A stretch of DNA of 64,000 bases from assembly GCA_029213045.1 (NCBI GenBank), contig JARGPN010000006.1, positions 232,123 through 296,122 on the forward strand, written 5' to 3'. Below the pieces are notes generated by a model. The model saw nothing but the letters and a program-made list of their open reading frames with translations. It had not been told where the DNA came from and searched no databases. This DNA is from Alcanivoracaceae bacterium. GTDB taxonomy: Bacteria; Pseudomonadota; Gammaproteobacteria; Pseudomonadales; Alcanivoracaceae. Below are positions 55,201 through 64,000 of this stretch, piece by piece; the stretch's first letter is position 1, and each line of letters begins with the position of its first letter. The translations under genes were made by a program, and so were the position numbers.

Positions 55201-55452
55201 ATGACCGATAAACATGATCACAAACCGTCCAGCCCTGAGGACCAAGCCCCGCAAGGCAAGCCGGGCATGATTCAGGTCGCTCAGAGCGTTTTAGCCGCGA
55301 TTTTTGGGGTCCAAAGTGGCAAAAATCGCGAGCGCGACTTCAAAAAGGGCCAAGCCAGCGACTACATCGCCGTGTATGTGATTCTTGTCATTGCCTTAGT
55401 GGTAGGCATGATCATCACCGTCAACACGGTTATTTCGAACGCAGGTCATTGA
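55201..55452 (+). CDS. DUF2970 small membrane protein
   Basis: 83 aa from the ATG at 55201 with GGAGG upstream. An N-terminal hydrophilic segment is followed by SVLAAIFGVQSGKNRERDF, typical of DUF2970, and one C-terminal membrane helix (about 57-77). Its function is unknown. A longer in-frame ORF exists but overlaps nfuA and lacks a ribosome binding site. Confidence 0.85.
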   Translation: MTDKHDHKPSSPEDQAPQGKPGMIQVAQSVLAAIFGVQSGKNRERDFKKGQASDYIAVYVILVIALVVGMIITVNTVISNAGH

Positions 55453-55642
55453 TTCAAAGGCAAACTCGCCAGCACTTGTGCGACAAACCCTGTCTGGATG
55501 GTCTCGCGCGGCACGGGTTATGCAAAAAGCGGATATCCATATTCATAGAATGTTCTTTTAGGAATACTGGTGATTTGCTACAGTGCGCCCCCGCCGTGAG
55601 ACTAAAATCTCCACAAAATTAGCAAGTTAGGTTTCGACGCCT

Positions 55643-57304
55643 ATGTACGTTTATCAAGATTACGACCAGCAGCTACTGAATGAACGCGTTGCAGAATTTC
55701 GCGACCAGACCAATCGCTATCTCGCCGGCAAGCTGAGCGAAGAAGAATTTCTGGTGCTGCGTTTGCAAAATGGCCTGTATGTGCAGCGCTACGCACCGAT
55801 GATGCGCATTGCGGTGCCCTACGGAATGCTTTCCTCTACGCAAGTCCGTCGCCTCGCCTACATTACCCGCGAATGGGACAAAGGCTACGCGCACGTTTCG
55901 ACGCGCCAAAACATTCAGTTGAACTGGCCCGAACTTGAAGACGTTCCTGACATTTTGGCGGAGCTCGCCAAAGTACAGATGCACGGCATTCAAACGAGCG
56001 GTAACTGCGTTCGCAACACCACCACGGACGAGTACGCCGGCACCAACCCACAAGAAATTGAAGACCCTCGCCCTTGGTGCGAGATTATTCGTCAATGGTC
56101 GACCTTCAATCCTGAGTTCGCACATTTACCGCGTAAATTTAAGATTGCAGTGAATGCTGTGCCCGGCCAAGACACTGCGGTGATCGGCGTACATGATATC
56201 GGTGTTGATATTGTGCGTGGCGAAAACGGCGAAACAGCGTTTGATATTTATGCGGGCGGCGGCCTTGGTCGTACCCCGATGGTTGGCCAGCTGATTGGCA
56301 AAGCGATTCCGTGGCAGCACCTGCTCTCCTACATCGAATCCATTTTGCGCGTTTACAATAAATACGGTATTCGCGATAACAAGTTTAAAGCGCGCATCAA
56401 AATCATCGTTAAGGCGATGGGCGCAGATCGCATTCGCGAGTTAACCGAACGCGAGTTTGAGCTACTCAAAGACGGCCCCATGACACTCACTGAAGAAGAA
56501 GTAACGCGAATTAAGGCGTGCTTCCCGCTTCCGTCATACGAAAGCCTGTCAGACCAACCTGCTGAACTTGAGCAGGCTCTTGCTGAAAATGCTGCCTTTA
56601 AACGTTGGTACAACACCAATACGCTTGCGCATAAACAAGCGGGATATCGTGCTGTGACATTAACGTTGAAAAAAACAGGCCGTGCTCCAGGCGATATCAC
56701 GGCAGAAGAGCTCGAGGCTGTGGCCGATTTAGCTGACGCGCATAGCTTTGGTGAAGTCCGTAACACGCACCAACAAAACATGGTGCTCGCGGACGTTGCA
56801 CAAAAAGATTTGTTTAGCGTTTGGCTGGCTCTCGACAAGCTTGGCTTCGCCACACCTAATTTAAAATTACTCACCGACATTGTTGCCTGCCCCGGTGGTG
56901 ACTTTTGCTCACTGGCTAACGCCAAGTCTATTCCCATCGCCGAAGCGATTCAGCGTTACTATGACGACATGGATTACCTACACGATTTGGGCGAAGTGGA
57001 TATCAATATTTCCGGCTGCATGAACGCATGCGGACACCACCACATCGGTCACATCGGTATTCTTGGTGTCGATAAAAAAGGTCGCGAGTATTACCAGATC
57101 ACCCTAGGTGGTCGTGGAGACAGCACGTCCCGCATCGGCGAGAAGCTCGGGCCTTCCTTTGAATCTGACGATGTAACGTCTGTCATCGACAAAATTATTA
57201 AGCTGTATGTTGAAAAACGTGCAGACGGCGAATCATTTATTGATGCCTATGAACGCCTTGGCATGGAACCATTTAAGGAGCGCGTCTATGGCACAGCTAA
57301 TTAA
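55643..57304 (+). CDS. cysI: assimilatory sulfite reductase hemoprotein (CysI-like)
   Basis: Siroheme and [4Fe-4S] enzyme that reduces sulfite to sulfide for cysteine synthesis, 553 aa. The N-terminal half carries the YVQRYAPMMRIAVPYG and STRQNIQLNWP motifs; the cluster/siroheme cysteines are in ACPGGDFC and SGCMNACGHH (about 415-470). The start gives the MYVYQDYDQQ N-terminus common to Pseudomonas-type CysI. A DUF934 gene overlaps its end, as in those species. Nitrite reductase (NirB-like) is an alternative, but the context and length favour sulfite. Confidence 0.92.
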   Translation: MYVYQDYDQQLLNERVAEFRDQTNRYLAGKLSEEEFLVLRLQNGLYVQRYAPMMRIAVPYGMLSSTQVRRLAYITREWDKGYAHVSTRQNIQLNWPELEDVPDILAELAKVQMHGIQTSGNCVRNTTTDEYAGTNPQEIEDPRPWCEIIRQWSTFNPEFAHLPRKFKIAVNAVPGQDTAVIGVHDIGVDIVRGENGETAFDIYAGGGLGRTPMVGQLIGKAIPWQHLLSYIESILRVYNKYGIRDNKFKARIKIIVKAMGADRIRELTEREFELLKDGPMTLTEEEVTRIKACFPLPSYESLSDQPAELEQALAENAAFKRWYNTNTLAHKQAGYRAVTLTLKKTGRAPGDITAEELEAVADLADAHSFGEVRNTHQQNMVLADVAQKDLFSVWLALDKLGFATPNLKLLTDIVACPGGDFCSLANAKSIPIAEAIQRYYDDMDYLHDLGEVDINISGCMNACGHHHIGHIGILGVDKKGREYYQITLGGRGDSTSRIGEKLGPSFESDDVTSVIDKIIKLYVEKRADGESFIDAYERLGMEPFKERVYGTAN

Positions 57305-57803
57305 AGATGGCGCGATCATCGATAACGAATGGACGCGCCTCACCGTAGAACAAATTGAAGAATCTGGCATTCCAGCTAGCGGAAAGATCATCGTCCCACT
57401 TGCTACTTGGCAGTCACAGCGTGACGAATTCATCGCCCGCGGAAATGTGGCGGTTTGGCTTCAAGCCGGTGAAGAGCCGGCACTGATTGCAGATGATTTG
57501 GAAAAGTTATCGTTAATTGCGATTAACTTCCCGATATTCCGTGATGGTCGCGGTTACTCATACGCGCGGGAGTTACGTCAGCGTTATAACTATCAAGGCG
57601 AAGTGCGCTCAATTGGTGACGTGCTGCAAGACCAACTGTTTTACATGTGGCGCTGTGGTTTTAATGCCTACGAAGTGCGTGCTGATCGCGATATCAACGA
57701 AGCGTTGGCGGCCATGAAAGGCTTCAGTGTGACCTATCAAGCTGACGTCCATGAACCAACGCCGATTTATCGTCGTCGCCCAGACTGGCGCGTAGAGCAA
57801 TAA
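57288..57803 (+). CDS. DUF934 protein, sulfite reductase partner
   Basis: 171 aa from the ATG at 57288 (AAGGAG seven bases upstream), overlapping the cysI end by 17 bases. FRDGRGYSYARELRQRYNYQGEVRSIGD is the DUF934 signature (about 85-112). In pseudomonads this gene always travels with cysI and is thought to help electron transfer or substrate handling in sulfite reduction. A hairpin terminator follows. Confidence 0.9.
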   Translation: MAQLIKDGAIIDNEWTRLTVEQIEESGIPASGKIIVPLATWQSQRDEFIARGNVAVWLQAGEEPALIADDLEKLSLIAINFPIFRDGRGYSYARELRQRYNYQGEVRSIGDVLQDQLFYMWRCGFNAYEVRADRDINEALAAMKGFSVTYQADVHEPTPIYRRRPDWRVEQ

Positions 57804-57834
57804 ATTCCGCACCAATAGTTCGGCGCTAATATAC

Positions 57835-57872
57835 GAAACAAAAAACGCCTCATTCGAGGCGTTTTTTGTTTC
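57835..57872. terminator. 17-bp bidirectional terminator
   Basis: gaaacaaaaaacgcctc and gaggcgttttttgtttc are perfect arms around ATTC, shared by the converging DUF934 and zntB genes. Confidence 0.94.
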
Positions 57873-57885
57873 ATCATTGAGCAAA

Positions 57886-58860
57886 CTATTTAAACCAGTT
57901 ACGCCAATACAGGTACCCACCACCGATCAGCAGCATTCCCGACAACGATGCGACAAACACATAGAACGCACTATCGTTGGCCGCGCCAGGCATACCGCCA
58001 AGATTAATTCCAAATAAACCTGTTAAAAACCCTAACGGCAAAAACAAACCCGATAACACTGCCAACACGTACATTCGCTGGTTTAGCTGATCAGACAATT
58101 GGCTTTGTAACTCCTCTTGCGCAAGGCTCGCATGGTCACGAAACATGTCCAAGTCTTCCATAAGACGTAACAGTCGGTCAGCGGCCTCTTGCACCAACAA
58201 CTTGTCTGCATCGGAGAGCAACCCTAATGATTCCATTTGGAGTCGCGCCAATGCTTCACGCTGCGGCGCTAAATACCGACGCAGCACGACAATTCGACGA
58301 CGAGAATCAGTTATTTGATTACGCTTAACCGGCAGACGCCCAGATGTTTTTTCCTCTAGAGAGGAAAGATTGTCCTCGATCTTGGCAATCACCTCATCCA
58401 TGTACCAGGTTAAGCGATCAACCAAATCCGCAACTATTTCACCGGACGTTTTGACGCCATCACCCTGCTCTACCGCAGCCAGCAACTCTCGTACTGATGC
58501 TAGGCTGCGCTTCTGGGTTGAAATAATTCGGTTTGGCTGCACTAATAATCGGATAGCGATCATATCCTCGGGGGCCGCACCAGGATTTAGGTTTACACCG
58601 CGAAGATAAATAAGGAGGGAGTTTTTAATATTGCTCGCTCTCGGGCGAGTATCAAGCGTCAACAATGCATCCGACGCAACGGTGTCTAAACCGCTTTGTT
58701 CCGAAATCCATTTCTGCGCTGATGGGTCGGTATAGTCAAAATGCAGCCATAAGACACCAGGCTGATCCGGTGTGCGCGCGAGCGCTTCTTGCGCATTAAG
58801 GAAAGTTCCACCGCCATTTCCATCCAAAACAACTGCGTGAACTAAACCATTCGCAAGCAT
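57886..58860 (-). CDS. zntB: ZntB-type CorA-family cation transporter
   Basis: 324 aa from the ATG at 58860 (AGGAG five bases upstream). A large N-terminal cytoplasmic domain is followed by a long coiled stretch (about 150-255) and two C-terminal helices. The pore-end motif reads FGINLGGMPG instead of the GMN of CorA, as in ZntB. It probably handles zinc. It is located two genes from sohB, all on the minus strand. Confidence 0.9.
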   Translation of the reverse strand: MLANGLVHAVVLDGNGGGTFLNAQEALARTPDQPGVLWLHFDYTDPSAQKWISEQSGLDTVASDALLTLDTRPRASNIKNSLLIYLRGVNLNPGAAPEDMIAIRLLVQPNRIISTQKRSLASVRELLAAVEQGDGVKTSGEIVADLVDRLTWYMDEVIAKIEDNLSSLEEKTSGRLPVKRNQITDSRRRIVVLRRYLAPQREALARLQMESLGLLSDADKLLVQEAADRLLRLMEDLDMFRDHASLAQEELQSQLSDQLNQRMYVLAVLSGLFLPLGFLTGLFGINLGGMPGAANDSAFYVFVASLSGMLLIGGGYLYWRNWFK

Positions 58861-58902
58861 GCGAGCTCCTGAAACCAATGAAGTACCAACGAAGCCTCGG
58901 AG

Positions 58903-59898
58903 CTATTCAGCAGATACGTTTACAAGCACGCGGCCGCGCATTTCGCTTTTAAGAATCTTCGGAAAATAATCAGGCAATTCACTGACAGGCACTTCCGCTG
59001 TTAAAAGCGTTGGCAATGCATGCAGATTCCAATCCGTTGCAAGTAAATCCCACATTTGTTGTTTGAACTCAACGGGCAACTCAACACTATCAACCCCGAG
59101 TAAATTCACCCCACGTAAAATAAACGGAAACACGTTAATCGGGATGTCTGCGGAGGCCACCATGCCACAACACGCCGCGCTCGCGCCATAATTAAGCGCC
59201 TTAATGCCAGCCGCCAACGGTTCACCACCAACGGTATCGACAACGCCATTCCAACGAGGCTTTAACATCTGACGGCTTGCGCCTTCGAGGAGGGCTTCTC
59301 TCGATATGCATTCAGCTGCGCCGAGTGTTTTTAACCACTCTTGCGCATCGGGCTTACCGGTTACCGCAACGACGTGATAGCCAAGTTGCGCTAGCAACGC
59401 TACTGCAACACTGCCAACGCCACCTGACGCACCGGTAACCAGCACCTCTCCGTCGTCGGGTAATCCCGCATCAATTAGGGAGGACACACACAGCGCGGCA
59501 GTTAATCCTGCCGTGCCATAAATCATTGAATCACGCAGTGTCATGCCCAACGGGCACCGCACTAGCCATTCAGACGGCACCCTAATGTATTCCCCATAAC
59601 CGCCATCGGTGTTCATGCCTAGGTCGTAGCCGGTGACGATTACTTTATCGCCCTTACTCCAAGGACCATCTGACGCTTCTTCTACAATACCCGCAGCATC
59701 GATGCCCGGCGTATGAGGAAAATTCCGCGTAACGCCCTTATTGCCCGACGCCGACAAAGCATCTTTATAATTTAGCGATGACCACAGCACACGAATCAAT
59801 ACGTCGCCCGGCGGCAAGTCGTCAGTATTCCTGTCTAGCAGAGCGTTAGAAAAACCCTGTTCCGACTGCTCAACACGGAGTGCTTTGAAAGTGGTCAT
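58903..59898 (-). CDS. acuI: acryloyl-CoA reductase / YhdH-family quinone oxidoreductase
   Basis: 331-aa medium-chain dehydrogenase/reductase without zinc ligands. LWSSLNYKDALSASGNKGV and the HTPGIDAAGIVE stretch at the N-terminus, and the NADPH-binding VTGASGGVGSVAVALL (about 154-169), identify the YhdH/AcuI group, which reduces acryloyl-CoA to propionyl-CoA. Propionyl-CoA is the substrate of the methylcitrate operon in this window, so the two may connect in acrylate or DMSP use; this is inference. Confidence 0.9.
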   Translation of the reverse strand: MTTFKALRVEQSEQGFSNALLDRNTDDLPPGDVLIRVLWSSLNYKDALSASGNKGVTRNFPHTPGIDAAGIVEEASDGPWSKGDKVIVTGYDLGMNTDGGYGEYIRVPSEWLVRCPLGMTLRDSMIYGTAGLTAALCVSSLIDAGLPDDGEVLVTGASGGVGSVAVALLAQLGYHVVAVTGKPDAQEWLKTLGAAECISREALLEGASRQMLKPRWNGVVDTVGGEPLAAGIKALNYGASAACCGMVASADIPINVFPFILRGVNLLGVDSVELPVEFKQQMWDLLATDWNLHALPTLLTAEVPVSELPDYFPKILKSEMRGRVLVNVSAE

Positions 59899-59909
59899 GG
59901 AAATTCCCT

Positions 59910-60971
59910 TTATTGAATCCAGCGGCTGCCGTTTTTATGCAGCCATTTATCTAATGAACGCTGAATGATTCCTTCCGCAGAAAAGCCTAGGCGATCGGCT
60001 AACTTACGTTTCACTTCCCAATGAATTTCATAAATCTCGGCGTCATCAGAGCGCTTTAGCAAATACTCGTCGCTTGTCATCAGGTCGTCGACCAAGCCAA
60101 GCTCTTTACCACGAATGCCAAACCAATGTTCGCCTGTTGCAATTTTATCAACATCTAATGAAGGACGATTTTCACGAACAAAGTCCTTGAACAACACATG
60201 GGTGTCTTCAAGCTCTTCTTTGAATTTTTCGCGGTCTTCGTCGGTGTTCTCACCGAACATAGTTAACGTGCGCTTATATTCGCCCGCCGTTAGCAGCTCG
60301 ACATCCACATCATGTTTTTTCAGTAATCTGTGAAAGTTAGGCATTTGTGCAACCACGCCTACCGAACCGACGACAGCGAAGGGAGCTGCGATAATGCGAT
60401 CAGCAATACAGGCCATCATATAGCCGCCACTTGCTGCAACCATATCGACACAAACGGTGAGTTTCAGGCCATGTGAACGAATACGCGTCAGCTGTGACGA
60501 CGCAAATCCATAGCTATGCACGAGCCCACCAGGGCTTTCGAGGCGAACGATCACCTCATCATTTTTATCAGCCACTTGCAGAACGGCGCTAATTTCACGG
60601 CGTAAATTTTCTGCAGCGCTAGCGCGCACGTCACCGTCGAAATCCAACACAAACAGTCTATTTTTGTGCTCCGCCGCACCGTCTTTATCGGCCTTCTTCT
60701 CGGCTTTTTTCTTTTGCTTGTCCTGCTTTTTCTGTGCCTTCAACTCCGCCTTACGCATATGTTCAGGCAGAATTTCATAACGCAAATCTTCGCGTAGTGA
60801 CTCGATCTCATGATTAACGTGCCGCACACGTAGTGAGCCATCGTCGTCGGATGAGCGCTGGCGTGACGCGGCCGTGACAATTCCAGTGATCAGAAACAGC
60901 AAAGCCACCACAAACGTGACGGCTTTGGCCAAGAACAATCCATACTCAATAAAAAACTCGGTCACACTCAC
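59910..60971 (-). CDS. sohB: SohB inner-membrane serine protease
   Basis: 353-aa S49 peptidase. One N-terminal membrane helix (about 12-34), then a strongly charged Lys/Glu coil (about 74-100), then the protease domain with catalytic Ser181 (VAASGGYMM) and Lys233 (GEYKRTLT), the Ser-Lys dyad. It acts in the periplasm. Eleven bases separate it from acuI. Confidence 0.94.
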   Translation of the reverse strand: MSVTEFFIEYGLFLAKAVTFVVALLFLITGIVTAASRQRSSDDDGSLRVRHVNHEIESLREDLRYEILPEHMRKAELKAQKKQDKQKKKAEKKADKDGAAEHKNRLFVLDFDGDVRASAAENLRREISAVLQVADKNDEVIVRLESPGGLVHSYGFASSQLTRIRSHGLKLTVCVDMVAASGGYMMACIADRIIAAPFAVVGSVGVVAQMPNFHRLLKKHDVDVELLTAGEYKRTLTMFGENTDEDREKFKEELEDTHVLFKDFVRENRPSLDVDKIATGEHWFGIRGKELGLVDDLMTSDEYLLKRSDDAEIYEIHWEVKRKLADRLGFSAEGIIQRSLDKWLHKNGSRWIQ

Positions 60972-61020
60972 TCCAAATACATAAACGGTGAAAACTTATT
61001 TTCTACAATAAAGCTTCACA

Positions 61021-61668
61021 CTAGTCCCAACGCTCTACCGCTTCTTGGGCGCTTCCGTTTAAAGGACGCCCGACTAATCCTGTATTGCTAAGCGTCACTT
61101 CAAAAATTGCACCATTCGTCATTGGCAAATACGTTGCGCTGCCGTAGCTAGCGTCAACCATCATACTCCAACCACTTTTAGCGCTTTGCCAAATATCAAA
61201 ACCAATTGCAGGTGTTTTCACTTCGTAAACGGTACGTTCTCGCGAAAGCTCATCTTCCAGCGACAAATACCGACCTGAAATCCTATCGAGCTGATATCCG
61301 GGTGCGAAGCCAAACAACGCGAATAACCCCTTCCATTTAATGATCCGCGCATCTAACTGCCACAGCTCACCGTTTAACTCATATTCAGACACAGTCCCAT
61401 TTGGCTGAGAGACCGTTGCAGAAAATACTTGTGGAGACACTTCTTTAAAGCTGACCGTTGCCACGGGCGCTTCGCGAGTCAGCTGCTGATAGCTGAAAAG
61501 GTTCAATGCAAACAATGAAAAGTAGATTGCCACGGCGATGAACAATAAGCCCGCAGTACCTTTTAACCATTGAACTAACCACTGCTGACGAATCAACACA
61601 AATACGCCGGTGATCACCAACACTGCGCACAGTGCAAATATCAACAATGGTACGGCTTGAAAACTCAT
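61021..61668 (-). CDS. two-helix membrane protein of unknown function
   Basis: 215 aa. Two N-terminal membrane helices (about 5-25 and 36-58) are followed by a soluble domain rich in beta strands. Similar proteins next to nudC in pseudomonads are annotated as putative multidrug efflux proteins, but nothing in the sequence supports transport. It overlaps nudC by four bases (ATGA), so it is co-translated with it. Confidence 0.75.
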   Translation of the reverse strand: MSFQAVPLLIFALCAVLVITGVFVLIRQQWLVQWLKGTAGLLFIAVAIYFSLFALNLFSYQQLTREAPVATVSFKEVSPQVFSATVSQPNGTVSEYELNGELWQLDARIIKWKGLFALFGFAPGYQLDRISGRYLSLEDELSRERTVYEVKTPAIGFDIWQSAKSGWSMMVDASYGSATYLPMTNGAIFEVTLSNTGLVGRPLNGSAQEAVERWD

Positions 61669-62510
61669 AGCCCACTCCCCTTTTCCTGCTGAACATCTGC
61701 CAGCCAGTCGTCAATCAAGGTCCGCGCAATACTACCCTGCGGCGGAATTAATGGCAGCTCGTCTGGTGCGAACCAGTCTGCTTCCGTTATTTCTTCGTCG
61801 TCGAGGCGAATTTCACCCGACTCGTACTCGGCACTAAAAGCTAACATAAGCGCATGCGGAAACGGCCATGATTGGCTGGCATGATAGCGCAGATCAGTAA
61901 CCCTAATTCCAGTTTCCTCATAGACCTCACGCCTCACGGCATCCTCTGCCGTTTCACCGGCCTCCATAAAGCCTGCCAAACAGCTAAACATCGGAGTGGT
62001 AAAGCGCGCGGAGTGAGCCAATAGCACGCGCTGTTCGCGCCGCACCAACATGATCACACAAGGCGTAATGCGTGGGTACTGGGTGTATTCACAAACTGAG
62101 CAAATCATTGCCGCATCACGCTGATGCAGCCGGGTAGCGTTGCCACAGCGGCTACAAAACTGGTGATTGGAGTACCAGGTTAGCAATTGTTTGGCGCGGG
62201 AGACCACTGAGAAGCGGTGCTCATCGAAGACCCCAACAAGCTGTCGAAGCCCCAATGCTTCGTAGCCTTCGGGAATTTCGCATTCATTAGGTAGCGCAAC
62301 GGCCACACAGTGGGCACCACCCAAGCGGCCAAGGTAATGCTCTCTTAAGGGCTCATCGCTTAACCAGCGGTGCACATTTTCGGTAGGAAAGCCTTGTTCT
62401 AGATCGCCGCGCTTTAACAGTAAACGATCTTGATGAAATAGCACCCAGCACGTCTCACCTTCAAGATTCGCCGGGCGCGGTACTATCTCAAATACACGGG
62501 ACAACATCAC
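61665..62510 (-). CDS. nudC: NAD-capped RNA hydrolase / NADH pyrophosphatase
   Basis: 281 aa. The zinc ribbon is FCSRCG and MICSVCEYTQYPR. The Nudix box GFMEAGETAEDAVRREVYEETGI (about 178-200, with REVYEETG) is followed by SQSWPFPHALML, the SQPWPFPxS-like tail that defines NudC. It removes NAD caps from RNA. ATGA overlaps couple it to both neighbours, forming a fimL-nudC-membrane protein run. Confidence 0.95.
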   Translation of the reverse strand: MMLSRVFEIVPRPANLEGETCWVLFHQDRLLLKRGDLEQGFPTENVHRWLSDEPLREHYLGRLGGAHCVAVALPNECEIPEGYEALGLRQLVGVFDEHRFSVVSRAKQLLTWYSNHQFCSRCGNATRLHQRDAAMICSVCEYTQYPRITPCVIMLVRREQRVLLAHSARFTTPMFSCLAGFMEAGETAEDAVRREVYEETGIRVTDLRYHASQSWPFPHALMLAFSAEYESGEIRLDDEEITEADWFAPDELPLIPPQGSIARTLIDDWLADVQQEKGSGL

Positions 62511-64000
62511 AAACGGTTAGCTCGCACCACAGGATAACCAAGCTCTTCCATGCTCTCCTCTGCGACTTCGAGAACCGATTCCCCAATAGGCTTTTGTTCT
62601 TCCATGCTTTCAAGGTAGTAATCAATACTCGAAATTGCGTCAGCGAGAGTATCCATTTGCTCGCCCGTCGGCGTTTCGCTTCCCTTAGCTAACAGTGTTT
62701 GCTCAATGTAGTTCCGGCACGCATCCATAATGCCTTTGGCACGATCTAGCTCTAAGAAGGTTAACCCGCCACTAACAGAACCTAGTGTGCTGGGAACGTT
62801 AGTTAAGTGCATCGAATCCCAGTTTGATTCCATGAAGGAACCGACCGCCCGTTTCGTTAATGCGAGCCCCGCTCTGCATTCGCCAACCACTGCCACCCGC
62901 GCTTCATCGAGCTGATACAGGGAAATATGTTTATTGTTGGCTTCTCGATGCATTTCATCCGCCGGCGAAAGACTTCGCTCCAATCCGGCTACCGCATTCT
63001 CAACCAACAGTAAATCATCAACCAGCTCTTGGAAGTCCAAGCCTTGAGGATCTACCTGATCGACAGTCCAAGTGCGAACATTCGCCGCACGGGCTTTAAT
63101 TTGCTGGGATTCTTTGTTCAGGTTAATCATGACCAAGGTGCCGGCAACACGTAATAACGTATCCGCCACATCACCGTAATCAGTATCTGCCACACCCTGG
63201 GACGCCATATCGAGAGATTGTTTTACATCTCCGAGTTCCACTTTTAAGTTTTCCGCCACGGTGCGCAAGACGGAGCCGCCACCGCCCGCCATCAGATTGA
63301 TTTCATCTTGTAGCTCGGCGTCTGACAACCGTTGGCGCAAATCAAAAACCTGTTTTACCTCACCAATAACGCCAGATGACTTAGCACACAGCGACACGAC
63401 ATAAATACTTTCTTTCACCATCAAAAGCGGCACATCGCCCTGCAAAGCGCGAGAGCCTTCATAGATGATTTTTTTAATTTGCCGATCGTATTGAGATAAC
63501 AACGCCTTACGCGCCGGCGTCATCGCCATATCATCGGCGATCATCGACTCCAACGCAGCACGTGCCACCCACCAGATTCGACTGATCGGCACCGGACCGC
63601 AGAGCTTATCGATACGCGTCAACGCTCTCGCCATCAACTTAAGGTTCGCACCGCTGTTTTGACCGCGCAGCACGCCTAGCAAACCCACTTGATACATATG
63701 CCGCAAACGTCTGCACAAGCGAGGAACATCGGCAACTGGAGTTTCCGCAGTTTCAACTTCAGGGAAGCGATTACGAGATAGGTCCACCGCGAAGAAATGG
63801 CTTTCTTGAATCAACGGTTTCGATGCGGAGCGACGTAATTCATTGATGCCGCTAATCATTAATTCAGGCAGCGCACGATTCTTTAGCTGCACATACTCAA
63901 GATAACGAGCAAGCAAAAGAATTGATTGACTGAGCGCACCAGCAAAGCGAGGAACGTCGCCAGAGCTCGGCGTACTTTGCGCCACCAACTCCATTTCTTC
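62507..64000 (-). CDS. fimL: FimL-like scaffold protein (partial, 5' end beyond window)
   Basis: The reading frame is open through 64000, so the N-terminus is cut off; 497 residues are visible, against about 560 in P. aeruginosa FimL. It resembles the N-terminal Hpt-like part of ChpA but ends after that region without the kinase or receiver domains, as FimL does, and it precedes nudC exactly as fimL does in P. aeruginosa. FimL links the Chp chemosensory system to adenylate cyclase and type IV pilus activity. The assignment rests on synteny and character. Confidence 0.78.
   Translation of the reverse strand, partial: EEMELVAQSTPSSGDVPRFAGALSQSILLLARYLEYVQLKNRALPELMISGINELRRSASKPLIQESHFFAVDLSRNRFPEVETAETPVADVPRLCRRLRHMYQVGLLGVLRGQNSGANLKLMARALTRIDKLCGPVPISRIWWVARAALESMIADDMAMTPARKALLSQYDRQIKKIIYEGSRALQGDVPLLMVKESIYVVSLCAKSSGVIGEVKQVFDLRQRLSDAELQDEINLMAGGGGSVLRTVAENLKVELGDVKQSLDMASQGVADTDYGDVADTLLRVAGTLVMINLNKESQQIKARAANVRTWTVDQVDPQGLDFQELVDDLLLVENAVAGLERSLSPADEMHREANNKHISLYQLDEARVAVVGECRAGLALTKRAVGSFMESNWDSMHLTNVPSTLGSVSGGLTFLELDRAKGIMDACRNYIEQTLLAKGSETPTGEQMDTLADAISSIDYYLESMEEQKPIGESVLEVAEESMEELGYPVVRANRL

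Noticed and set aside
62507-64000. ChpA, the large chemosensory kinase
   Set aside because: The gene stops after the Hpt-like region with no CheA kinase or receiver domain and sits next to nudC, which fits FimL.

Overview
The window reads as chromosomal DNA of a free-living gammaproteobacterium, probably on the Pseudomonadales/Cellvibrionales side. The reasons are a FimL-like gene beside nudC, a methylcitrate operon of the AcnD/PrpF/GntR type, an assimilatory CysI followed by a DUF934 gene, PpsA with divergent PpsR, and many REP hairpins with the core GTGGGAGCTTGCCTGCAAGCGAT. I cannot name the species. I saw no integrase, transposase, phage gene, rRNA or CRISPR array.

Layout. 1-15 kb: an OmpA-type lipoprotein, a diiron ferritin-like protein, two hotdog thioesterases, a PhaC-like hydrolase, a block with DUF805, YkvA and an orphan ParA, glutathione reductase, a membrane-anchored FMN glutamate synthase-like protein, a lytic transglycosylase, a small Rieske protein, and ppsA/ppsR. 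16-25.6 kb: a lipoprotein fusing a di-heme peroxidase to FG-GAP/UnbV modules, then four large secreted DUF6160-like proteins. 26-33 kb: the 2-methylcitrate (propionate) operon gntR-prpB-prpC-acnD-prpF, with paired operator-like sites and REP elements in three of its gaps. 33-41.6 kb: a six-gene locus matching the Acinetobacter fil genes (filA, C39 peptidase filB, outer-membrane barrels filC and filD, lipoproteins filE and filF). 41.8-64 kb: mostly housekeeping genes (pabB, rlmG, tRNA-Pro, thpR, rimO, a DMT transporter, two ABC1 kinases, an RluA-type synthase, an M48 protease, nfuA, cysI, zntB, acuI, sohB, nudC, fimL).

Main discovery. FilA and all four distal DUF6160-like proteins carry a Sec signal peptide followed at once by a short propeptide with the register of a double-glycine leader: L/M at -12, L/M at -7, V/I at -4, G at -2. 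FilB is a stand-alone C39 peptidase with intact Q61, C67, H152 and D168 and no ABC transporter attached. The simplest model is a two-step export route: Sec secretion, then C39 trimming of the leader in the periplasm, then export or assembly through FilC/FilD with lipoproteins FilE/FilF. One peptidase may serve five substrates in two operons. The layout resembles the Pseudomonas Fap amyloid system, which also has a C39 protease (FapD) and a dedicated barrel (FapF). The leader model is inference from sequence; I do not know of a description of it.
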